Shown here: positions 1 through 6,038 of the stretch, one piece after another
Numbering within the stretch: position 1 is the first letter of the stretch
How the letters are laid out: each line of letters begins with the position of its first letter
Assembly: GCA_039030335.1 (NCBI GenBank)
Contig: JBCCEJ010000113.1
Span: 1 to 9,960 of the forward strand
Source: JBCCEJ01 sp039030335
GTDB taxonomy: Bacteria > Pseudomonadota > Gammaproteobacteria > HK1
Length of the DNA: 9,960 bases
Reading direction: 5' to 3'
Made by a program: the position numbers and the translations under genes
The notes under the pieces: generated by a model
The model's database searches: none
The model's input: only the letters and a program-made list of their open reading frames with translations
What the model was told of the DNA's origin: nothing

Positions 1-44
<44 letters not shown>

Positions 45-140
45 ATAAGCCGGGCCGGTATTCCCGAGAGTCCACTCCCTTCGATGAGTTCTGACTTCCA
101 GAGCGGGGCCCCGTTCGGCTTCAACCCATCGCCCAGCGCT

Positions 141-225
141 TGGTGGAGGGAGGAGGATTCGAACCTCCGAAGGCTGAGCCAGCAGATTTACAGTCTGCCC
201 CCTTTGACCGCTCGGGAATCCCTCC
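141..225 (-). tRNA. tRNA-Tyr (anticodon GTA), complete with encoded CCA
   Basis: The minus strand from 225 to 141 gives an 85-base class II tRNA. The acceptor strands are GGAGGGA (219-225) and TCCCTCC (145-151), fully paired, followed by discriminator A and an encoded CCA. The anticodon arm is GCAGA-CTGTAAA-TCTGC, anticodon GTA. The long variable arm typical of bacterial tRNA-Tyr is present before the T-arm, whose loop reads GGTTCGAATCC. It decodes UAU and UAC. A promoter-like element ends 17 bases upstream, and tRNA-Gly follows downstream. Confidence 0.97.
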
Positions 226-242
226 GTAATGTCAAGCCGCGT

Positions 243-272
243 ATTTTTGCTCCGTATCTCAGGCCGTGTCAA
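243..272 (-). promoter_or_regulatory. Probable sigma-70 promoter of the tRNA-Tyr/tRNA-Gly unit
   Basis: On the minus strand a perfect -35 hexamer TTGACA (267-272) is followed after 18 bases by AAAAAT (243-248), a 4-of-6 match to the -10 consensus. A GC-rich ACGCGGC discriminator follows, as is common in stringently controlled stable-RNA promoters. Transcription would begin near 236, about 10 bases before the mature tRNA-Tyr 5' end. A second TTGACA sits at 230-235, directly against the tRNA; it is too close to act as the -35 for this tRNA. The -10 is the weak part of the call. Confidence 0.55.
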
Positions 273-344
273 GCAATCTGAGCCCGCCTGAGCGCCGTCC
301 GAATGTGCCCACCCCAGCGGTCCGAGAGCGTTCGCGATGGTGCT

Positions 345-1241
345 TCAAACCCACTCGCGCGGGACCAGAAATTCTGTGGTCAGGCGCGCCTCCGGCGTAT
401 CAGGTTCAGGTGAGTAGTCGTAACACCATGCCACCTGTGGAGGCAGCGACATCAAGATAGACTCGACCCGGCCGCCGGTTTGCAACCCGAACAAGGTGCC
501 GCGGTCGTAGACGAGGTTGAATTCGACGTAACGACCCCGGCGGTACAGCTGCCAGGCGCGTTCACGCTCACCGAAGTCCGTGTCGACCCGCCGCTTCACG
601 ATCGGAACGTAGGCGGCGAGATAGGCATCTCCGACCGCGCGGATGAACGCGAAGCACGTCTCAAAGTCCCACTCGTTCACGTCGTCGAAGAACAGGCCGC
701 CCACACCCCGCGCCTCGTTGCGGTGCTTGATAAAGAAGTACTCATCGCACCACGCCTTGTAGCGGCCGTAGACGTCTTCCCCAAATGGCGCGCAGGCGGC
801 CCGCGCCGTCTCGTGCCAGGCCCTCACGTCTTCTTCGTAGGGATAGTAAGGAGTCAGATCGAACCCGCCGCCGAACCACCAGACCGGCGGCTCTCCGGGC
901 GCGCTCGCGACGAAGAGGCGGACGTTGCAGTGGCTGGTCGGCACGTGTGGGTTGCGTGGATGGACCACCAGCGACACGCCCATGGCCTCAAAACTCCGGC
1001 CGGCCAGCTCGGGGCGACGCGCTGTCGCTGACGCCGGCAGGCTCGGCCCAAGGACGTGGGAGAAGTTGACCCCGGCCTGCTCGAACACGGTCCCGGACAG
1101 TATGCGGGTGCAGCCTCCGCCTCCGGCTTCACGCTCCCAACGATCTTCACGGAACCGCGCGTCGTCGTCGAGCGCCCGAAGACCCGCGCAAATGCGATCC
1201 TGCAGGTCCAGCAGGTACGTCTTGACGGTGTCACTATTCAC
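345..1241 (-). CDS. hemF: Oxygen-dependent coproporphyrinogen III oxidase HemF
   Basis: HemF decarboxylates two propionate side chains of coproporphyrinogen III to vinyl groups, using O2, to give protoporphyrinogen IX in haem synthesis; it is a soluble homodimer. The 298-residue product is nearly the length of E. coli HemF (299) and matches it throughout: WEREAGGGG, FEQAGVNFSHV, PELAGRSFEAMGVSLVVHP, WWFGGGFDLTPYYP, KHRNEARGVGGLFFDD and QLYRRGRYVEFNLVYDRGT. The metal-binding histidines of the family correspond to H94, H104, H143 and H173. I chose the GTG at 1239-1241 because a GGAG lies six bases upstream and the N-terminus then aligns with E. coli; a TTG 30 bases further up lacks these supports. 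It is the last protein gene of the minus-strand run, 59 bases after tsaC. I see no terminator between it and the tRNA promoter. An O2-requiring enzyme implies aerobic growth, though an anaerobic hemN could exist elsewhere. Confidence 0.97.
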   Translation of the reverse strand: MNSDTVKTYLLDLQDRICAGLRALDDDARFREDRWEREAGGGGCTRILSGTVFEQAGVNFSHVLGPSLPASATARRPELAGRSFEAMGVSLVVHPRNPHVPTSHCNVRLFVASAPGEPPVWWFGGGFDLTPYYPYEEDVRAWHETARAACAPFGEDVYGRYKAWCDEYFFIKHRNEARGVGGLFFDDVNEWDFETCFAFIRAVGDAYLAAYVPIVKRRVDTDFGERERAWQLYRRGRYVEFNLVYDRGTLFGLQTGGRVESILMSLPPQVAWCYDYSPEPDTPEARLTTEFLVPREWV

Positions 1242-1247
1242 TGATGT

Positions 1248-1251
1248 CTCC
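1248..1251 (-). promoter_or_regulatory. Shine-Dalgarno site that fixes the hemF start
   Basis: GGAG on the minus strand sits six bases before the GTG at 1239-1241. It supports the GTG start over the upstream TTG at 1269-1271. Confidence 0.65.
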
Positions 1252-1300
1252 GCGCGGCTTGCTGATGCCAAGCCTGTCTCGCCGACCGATCGCCGGCGGT

Positions 1301-1900
1301 TCAGTCGCGCAAGACCGAACCCGATTCGAGGTCGACGATGCGGCTTGGCCGCTGTTCACCGCCCGTGGCGCCGCCTATGACCATGTCGACCGCCGCACCG
1401 AGGCGCAGCCGCGACTCCAGGGCCGAGCGAGCTGGCGGCCTGCCGCTTCGATTCGCCGACGTGGAAACGATGGCCCCGCCGAACGCACGCGAAAGCGCCG
1501 CCGCCTGCCGATGTTTACTGATCCGCACGGCGAGGCCAGCGTGTTGCCCCCTAAGTAGCACCGGCACCTCGGGAGCGGCACGCACCACCCAGGTCGTAGC
1601 ACGCCGCTCGTCGCCTGCCTCCCACTGGCGATAGGCGGCGATGAGCAAGCCGAAACCGTGGGCCTCGAGAAATGGTTCCAGGTGCTCGGCACTCGCCGCC
1701 AGCAAGATCAGACCCTTCGCGGCGTCGCGGCCTTTGAGCGCCAGAACGCGGCGCACCGCGCCGGCGTCCCAGGGGTCACAACCGAGCCCGAAGACACCTT
1801 CCGTAGGGTATGCGACAACCCCGCCAGCCTGCATGATCCGCGCCCCGTGGCGCAAACGAAAACCAGGTACGTCGCTCGCGTCATCGCGACGCGTACTCAC
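1301..1900 (-). CDS. tsaC: Threonylcarbamoyl-AMP synthase TsaC (YrdC/RimN type)
   Basis: TsaC makes threonylcarbamoyl-AMP from threonine, bicarbonate and ATP, the first step of t6A modification at position 37 of ANN-decoding tRNAs. The 199-residue product is a single YrdC domain, close to E. coli TsaC (190). Visible motifs are VVAYPTEGVFGLGCDP (28-43), LKGRDAAKGLILLA (55-68) with the family K-x-R, LAVRIS (123-128) and IVSTSANRSG (144-153). The C-terminal regulatory domain of the longer Sua5 form is absent. The start is the GTG at 1898-1900, whose bases overlap the topA stop as GTGA, so translation is probably coupled; no clear Shine-Dalgarno is visible. This gives about 10 more N-terminal residues than E. 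coli; an ATG at residue 23 is too far in. An oddity: the usual W-P-G-P-x-T loop reads W-E-A-G-D-E-R-R-A-T-T here (93-103), about five residues longer and without the prolines. Confidence 0.93.
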   Translation of the reverse strand: MSTRRDDASDVPGFRLRHGARIMQAGGVVAYPTEGVFGLGCDPWDAGAVRRVLALKGRDAAKGLILLAASAEHLEPFLEAHGFGLLIAAYRQWEAGDERRATTWVVRAAPEVPVLLRGQHAGLAVRISKHRQAAALSRAFGGAIVSTSANRSGRPPARSALESRLRLGAAVDMVIGGATGGEQRPSRIVDLESGSVLRD

Positions 1901-4407
1901 CCGCGATCGGCACCCGCGGCCGACTTCGCGCTCACGATGTCCTCAGCCACAGCGTCGCCCGCAGCCGCCTGACCCGCGGCAGCCTTCTTACTGGCCACCT
2001 TCTTCTTGGCGACCTTTTTCTTACCGACCTTTTTCTTGGCAACTTTCTTCTTCGCTGCCTTCTTCTTCGTCACGGGCTTGCTGGCAGGCGCCTGCTTCGT
2101 TGCCACCTTCTTCTTGGACGCACCGCGACGACGCGCCGGCGCGGTTTCCAACAGTTCACGGCAGCGTTCCAGGCTGAGGGTCTTCGGGTCCTCTTCTTTC
2201 GGAATCTTCGCGTTGCGGGAACCATCGGTAACGTACGGGCCGAAACGACCGTTCAGGACGCTGATGCCGGCATCGTCGAAGATCTGGATGTTGCGGTTGG
2301 CGTCCGCTTCCCGCTTGGCGATGACGAGTTCCATCGCCCGTTCGAACGTGATCGTGTAGGGGTCGTCTTCTTTCCCTAGCGATGCGTACTTCTTGCCGAA
2401 TTTCACGTACGGGCCGAACCGGCCGATGTTGGTCGACACAGGCTCGCCTTCGGGTGTCTCGCCGAGATCGCGCGGCAGTCTGAACAGTGCGAGAGCGTCA
2501 TCCAGCGATATGCTGTTCAAGCGCTGGCCGGGCAGCAGACTCGCAAAACGCGGCTTTTCTTCGTCTTCGCGCGTCCCAATCTGCGCGAATGCGCCGTAAC
2601 GGCCGAGGCGCACGCTCACCGGTTTGCCGCTCTCCGGGTCGGTTCCCAGTTCGCGCGCATTAGCCACTTCGCTGCGCGTCAAATTCTCCTTATCTTTTAC
2701 GCGATCGCTGAAATGGCGCCAGAACTGGTCGAGCACCGGAACCCAGTCCTTCTCGCCGCGTGAGATCGAATCCAGGTCGTCCTCGAGCTTCGCGGTGAAG
2801 TCGTAGTCGACGTACCGGTCGAAATGATCGGTCAGGAATCGTGCGACGATCCGCCCCACGTCGGTAGGCTGGAAACGTCGTTTCTCGAGTTCTACGTATT
2901 CCCGGCTAACGAGTGTCGCGATGATCGAGGCGTAGGTCGATGGTCGCCCGATGCCATACTCCTCAAGGGTCTTCACGAGGCTCGCTTCGGTGTACCTCGG
3001 CGGAGGCTCGGTGAAGTGCTGCTCCGGTCGTATCGCGAGCAACGCGACGTTCTCGCCCTTCTCGAGCGGCGGCAGAATCCGATCCGTATCCTCGCTCTTC
3101 CCGTCGGTGCTTTCCTGATACACCTTCATGAACCCGGGGTCGGCCACGGTCGAGCCGTTCGCCCGAAATCTGTGCGTGTCTCCAGCGTTGAGGTCGACGG
3201 CGACGGTATTGATGAGCGCCGCGTTCATCTGGCAGGCCAGCGTGCGCTTCCAGACCAGATCGTAGAGGCGCGCCTGATCATCGGTCAGTTTTCCGCGCAG
3301 TGAATCCGGCGTACGCTCGATCGAAGTCGGCCGTATCGCCTCGTGCGCTTCCTGCGCGTTCTTGGAACGGTTCCTGAACACACGGGGTTCGGCCGGGTGT
3401 TGATCGGGCCCGAAACGCTGGCTGATATAGCCGCGGATCTCATTCACGGCCTCGCCGGCGAGACTCAGCGAATCGGTCCGCATGTAGGAGATGAGGCCGG
3501 TGAGTCCAGCGTCGGTTTCGATACCCTCGTACAACTGCTGGGCAACGCGCATCGTGCGGCTGGCCGAGAAGCCGAGTTTTCTCGATGCCTCCTGCTGCAG
3601 GGTAGAGGTCGTAAACGGTGCGGCCGGGTTCCGACGCCGCTGCTTACGCTCGACATTCGACACCAGCAGGTGCGCACCGGCCGCCGCGCGCAGCCGGCGT
3701 TCCGCGTCCAGCGCCGTAGTCTCGTCAGTGATGGTGAACTGCTCGACCTTGGTTCCATCGAGCTGCGTCAAACGGGCAATGAAAGGCTGCTCGGAGTGCG
3801 TGAGGTCCGCTTCTACAGTCCAGTACTCGCGGGGGACGAAGCGTTCGATCTCGTCCTCGCGCTCGACGATCATCCGCAATGCCGGGCTTTGCACGCGCCC
3901 CGCCGAAAGGCCACGTTTTACCTTCTTCCACAGCAGCGGAGACAGGTTGAAGCCGACCAGGTAGTCCAACGCGCGACGCGCCTGCTGCGCGTTGATGAGA
4001 TCGGTCGAAAGCGTCCGTGCCTCGTCTATGGCGCGCTGAATCGCCTGCTTGGTTATTTCATAGAACACGACGCGCTGCACCGGCTTGGCACCCAGAAGAT
4101 CACGCTCGCGCAGAATCTCCACCAGATGCCAGGCGATTGCCTCGCCTTCTCTGTCCGGGTCAGTTGCCAGGTACAACGTGTCGGCTTTGCGCATGGCTTT
4201 GGCAATACGCTCGACGTGCTTTTCGTTGCGGTCGATGAGTTCGTAGTGCATCTCAAAGTCAGCACTTGGATCGACCGCCCCTTCTTTTGGTCTCAAATCC
4301 CGCACGTGGCCATAGGACGCCAGGACTTCGAAGTCCCGACCGAGGTATTTGTTGATCGTCTTCGCTTTCGCGGGCGATTCAACAATCAGTAGGTTTTGAC
4401 CGGGCAT
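1897..4407 (-). CDS. topA: DNA topoisomerase I (type IA) with lysine-rich C-terminal tail
   Basis: TopA relaxes negative supercoils behind RNA polymerase through a transient 5'-phosphotyrosine link. The 836-residue product has, in order: a Toprim domain with IVESPAKAKTI near residues 8-18 and the metal-binding DPDREGE (D83, D85, E89); the SAGRVQSPALR segment (168-178); the catalytic Y308 in GLISYMRTDS; EAHEAIRPTS; and EYGIGRPSTYASII. C-terminally there are three Crpt-type repeats, LGRYGAFAQIG (601), IGRFGPYVKFG (661) and NGRFGPYVTDG (719), then a tail of KKK-rich repeats (about 764-808) and an Ala-rich end. Only two cysteines are present, so the Cys4 zinc ribbons of E. coli TopA are absent. 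The start is the ATG at 4405-4407, with GAGGG just upstream; an earlier in-frame GTG at 4437 would add 10 residues not typical of the family. A probable promoter lies at 4527-4556. The stop codon overlaps the tsaC start by four bases. Confidence 0.98.
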   Translation of the reverse strand: MPGQNLLIVESPAKAKTINKYLGRDFEVLASYGHVRDLRPKEGAVDPSADFEMHYELIDRNEKHVERIAKAMRKADTLYLATDPDREGEAIAWHLVEILRERDLLGAKPVQRVVFYEITKQAIQRAIDEARTLSTDLINAQQARRALDYLVGFNLSPLLWKKVKRGLSAGRVQSPALRMIVEREDEIERFVPREYWTVEADLTHSEQPFIARLTQLDGTKVEQFTITDETTALDAERRLRAAAGAHLLVSNVERKQRRRNPAAPFTTSTLQQEASRKLGFSASRTMRVAQQLYEGIETDAGLTGLISYMRTDSLSLAGEAVNEIRGYISQRFGPDQHPAEPRVFRNRSKNAQEAHEAIRPTSIERTPDSLRGKLTDDQARLYDLVWKRTLACQMNAALINTVAVDLNAGDTHRFRANGSTVADPGFMKVYQESTDGKSEDTDRILPPLEKGENVALLAIRPEQHFTEPPPRYTEASLVKTLEEYGIGRPSTYASIIATLVSREYVELEKRRFQPTDVGRIVARFLTDHFDRYVDYDFTAKLEDDLDSISRGEKDWVPVLDQFWRHFSDRVKDKENLTRSEVANARELGTDPESGKPVSVRLGRYGAFAQIGTREDEEKPRFASLLPGQRLNSISLDDALALFRLPRDLGETPEGEPVSTNIGRFGPYVKFGKKYASLGKEDDPYTITFERAMELVIAKREADANRNIQIFDDAGISVLNGRFGPYVTDGSRNAKIPKEEDPKTLSLERCRELLETAPARRRGASKKKVATKQAPASKPVTKKKAAKKKVAKKKVGKKKVAKKKVASKKAAAGQAAAGDAVAEDIVSAKSAAGADRG
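1997..2071 (-). repeat. Five imperfect 15-bp tandem units encoding K-K-K-x-x in TopA
   Basis: On the plus strand the units are 1997-2011, 2012-2026, 2027-2041, 2042-2056 and 2057-2071, of the form ACCTTCTTCTTGGCG with scattered changes. In the topA frame each encodes lysine-lysine-lysine plus two small residues, mostly V and A or G. The units differ at wobble positions, so they are diverged rather than freshly duplicated. Tails of this kind bind DNA non-specifically in actinobacterial TopA. Confidence 0.85.
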
Positions 4408-4411
4408 GGGG

Positions 4412-4416
4412 CCCTC
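4412..4416 (-). promoter_or_regulatory. Shine-Dalgarno site of topA
   Basis: GAGGG on the minus strand, with GAGG ending five bases before the ATG at 4405-4407. It supports the shorter TopA starting MPGQNLLIVES. Confidence 0.65.
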
Positions 4417-4526
4417 TTGTGGGTTGCCGAAGCACACGGCAGCTGCATCCTTGCAACTACCCCAGCGTCAGGCGCATCGAGAACCCTACCAGACAGGTCC
4501 CAACACGCACTGGCCGAAAGCCCGGG

Positions 4527-4556
4527 ATTTGATGGGAGCAGTCGAGGCCTTGTCAA
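4527..4556 (-). promoter_or_regulatory. Probable sigma-70 promoter for topA-tsaC-hemF
   Basis: In the 221-bp spacer between dprA and topA the minus strand carries a perfect TTGACA (4551-4556), then 18 bases, then TCAAAT (4527-4532), a 4-of-6 -10 match. Transcription would start near 4520 and leave a leader of roughly 110 bases before topA. A lone CATAAT-like hexamer slightly upstream has no convincing -35. I see nothing else in the spacer: no terminator with a T-run, and no gene on either strand that resembles smg. Confidence 0.5.
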
Positions 4557-4628
4557 ACACAAATTATGTATCGCCAAGGCATGCGGCGAACTGCGTTACT
4601 CTGGCGCGGCCAAAACATGTGCGCTACG

Positions 4629-5840
4629 TCACAAATTGGCGAACGCGATCGGCAGATTAGTTGTCAGAGTCCAGTTACCCCCAGCGATCGGCTCGGCAAA
4701 TCCGCTGATTTGCAGCCACTGCAATGCCTGTAGCACCGTGGCCGCCGGGAGATCCAGGACGGCCGAGATTTCATCCACATTCATGGGCGACGCGGATAGT
4801 TCAGATGCGATTCGCGCCGTGTCGGGGCTGTTCGCGACGGCCGGCACGAACGCGGGGACCACCGGCTTGCGAACGTCGCAGCCGCCCAGGCGGAGATCGT
4901 CGAGAACATCCTGCGAGTCACGCACCAGCCGCGCCCCGTCACGCAGCATGGCGTTGCACCCCCGGCTGCCGGAGTACCCGACACTGCCGGGGACGGCGAA
5001 CACGTCGCGGCCGGCGTCCAACGCCAGCCTGGCAGTGATCAGGGAACCGCTGCGCAGGTCGGCCTCGACGACGATGACGGCACTACACAACCCGGCGATG
5101 ATTCGATTACGCTGCGGGAAATGCCCAGGGCGCGGCGCTACGCCCGGCAGATACTCGCTGACGACGGCGCCTGAGCGAACGATTTCGCCCGCCAGCTCGC
5201 GATGCTGACTCGGGTAGACGCGGTCCTGCCCGGACGCAACGACGGCGATAGTCGCGCCAGGCGCCGACAGTGCGCCACGGTGCGCGGCGCCATCAATACC
5301 CCGCGCCAGCCCGCTCACCACGGCGCGGCCGTGACCTGCCAGCTCCCTGGCAATATCCGTGGCGAGCGCGCGTCCAGCGGCGCTCGATCTGCGCGCCCCG
5401 ACGACCGCGACGCAGGGATCCTGAAGACAACCCACGTGGCCCTGGACGAGCAGTATGGCCGGCGAATCGTGTACGTGGCGTAGCGCGCGCGGATAGGCCG
5501 CATCGCTGAACGCCACGAGGCTGACGCCGAGCGCGGTCAACTGCCGGTCGACACGAGCGACCGTGGCCCTGTCGACGGCACGCGCGCGACTCGCCGTTGT
5601 CGCTGGGATCCCCAGCTCGGTCCAGGCGCACGCAGAAGCGCGCACGGCGCCGAGGGCGCTTCCAAAACGCGACAGTAGCCGCGTGAGGCGAATCGAACCG
5701 AGGCCATCGGTGCACATCAGACGCAGCAGGGCCTGCCGCTCGCCGGGTGGGACAGATTCGACCGACGGTACGCGGCCTACGGATCTCCCTGCCTGGTCAG
5801 CAGGGTCGCAGTCCGATGCTGTTCGCGGGTCGCAAGTCAT
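4629..5840 (-). CDS. dprA: DNA-processing protein DprA (Smf)
   Basis: DprA binds incoming single-stranded DNA in the cytoplasm during natural transformation and loads RecA on it; many species that are not known to be competent also keep it. The 403-residue product has an N-terminal helical region beginning LLRLMCTDGLGSIRLTRLL (38-56), then the Rossmann-like core: VVGARRSSAAGR (146-157), VVSGLARGIDGAAHRGAL (174-191), VYPSQHREL, SEYLPG, HFPQRNRIIAGL (240-251), RSGSLITARLALDAGRDVFAVPG (263-285) and GCNAMLRDGARLV. A C-terminal winged-helix segment (about 340-395) follows. The start is uncertain. The ATG at 5838-5840 gives about 37 residues ahead of the conserved region; a GTG at 5909 adds 23 more, and an ATG at 5715-5717 falls inside the conserved helix. 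None has a clear ribosome-binding site. The gene lies between the LysM gene and topA, as in many gammaproteobacteria, but without smg next to it. Confidence 0.93.
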   Translation of the reverse strand: MTCDPRTASDCDPADQAGRSVGRVPSVESVPPGERQALLRLMCTDGLGSIRLTRLLSRFGSALGAVRASACAWTELGIPATTASRARAVDRATVARVDRQLTALGVSLVAFSDAAYPRALRHVHDSPAILLVQGHVGCLQDPCVAVVGARRSSAAGRALATDIARELAGHGRAVVSGLARGIDGAAHRGALSAPGATIAVVASGQDRVYPSQHRELAGEIVRSGAVVSEYLPGVAPRPGHFPQRNRIIAGLCSAVIVVEADLRSGSLITARLALDAGRDVFAVPGSVGYSGSRGCNAMLRDGARLVRDSQDVLDDLRLGGCDVRKPVVPAFVPAVANSPDTARIASELSASPMNVDEISAVLDLPAATVLQALQWLQISGFAEPIAGGNWTLTTNLPIAFANL

Positions 5841-5875
5841 GCCGGCATTCGAACACCCGGCTCGCCAGTGGGTCT

Positions 5876-5929
5876 GCAGGTGCCGGGGCAGGTCTGCGTA
5901 GGCGAGCACCTGCCGCGCCCGTCGCGGGC
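5876..5929 (-). repeat. Inverted repeats in the dprA leader
   Basis: GCAGGTGC (5876-5883) and GCACCTGC (5906-5913) form a perfect 8-bp inverted repeat with a 22-base loop. Inside the loop GCAGGT recurs at 5888-5893, so the ACCTGC arm has two possible partners. Next to it, GCCCG (5917-5921) and CGGGC (5925-5929) make a 5-bp stem with a 3-base loop. There is no U-run after the stems on the minus strand, so this is not an intrinsic terminator. If dprA starts at 5840 the structure lies in its leader; if it starts at the GTG 5907-5909, it partly lies in the coding region. The function is unknown and the GC-rich context makes chance pairing possible. Confidence 0.5.
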
Positions 5930-5966
5930 AGACGCTCCGCCGCGCCGCTCCAATTCACGCGCGGGG

Positions 5967-6038
5967 CAAGACTCGGGCGCGTGACAAGACTCCGGCGTTT
6001 GCCAGGACTCCGGCGTGTGTCAGGACTCAGGGATTCGT
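5967..6038. repeat. 18-bp tandem repeat, four units, overlapping the LysM gene 3' end
   Basis: Four head-to-tail units begin at 5967, 5985, 6003 and 6021 with an exact 18-base period. On the plus strand each starts CAAGACTC or CAGGACTC. Units 2 and 3 are the most alike (CAAGACTCCGGCGTTTGC and CAGGACTCCGGCGTGTGT). The fourth contains the LysM stop codon (6027-6029). The period is a multiple of three, and the minus strand stays open in the LysM frame for 23 codons past that stop, to a second TGA at 5955-5957. Confidence 0.85.

Noticed and set aside
104..113. Perfect 10-bp palindrome CGGGGCCCCG between the two tRNA genes
   Set aside because: No T-run follows on the minus strand and the flanks do not extend the stem well, so it does not qualify as a terminator; it may only be a processing or chance feature.
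226..344. Possible intrinsic terminator for the hemF operon
   Set aside because: The only notable repeat, CTCAG on either side of GCGGG, is direct rather than inverted, and no stem with a U-run is present.
3343..4392. Long open frame (349 codons) on the plus strand opposite topA
   Set aside because: It is the antisense shadow of a strongly conserved TopA Toprim and catalytic region; its product shows no recognisable domain, and long antisense frames are expected at high GC.
4386..4577. Small minus-strand frame in the dprA-topA spacer as a possible smg remnant
   Set aside because: The 63-residue translation shows no similarity to Smg as I know it and runs out of frame into topA.
4396..5208. 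Plus-strand open frame (270 codons) opposite dprA and the topA leader
   Set aside because: Low-complexity Ser/Arg/Ala product, no ribosome-binding site, and it lies across conserved DprA motifs.
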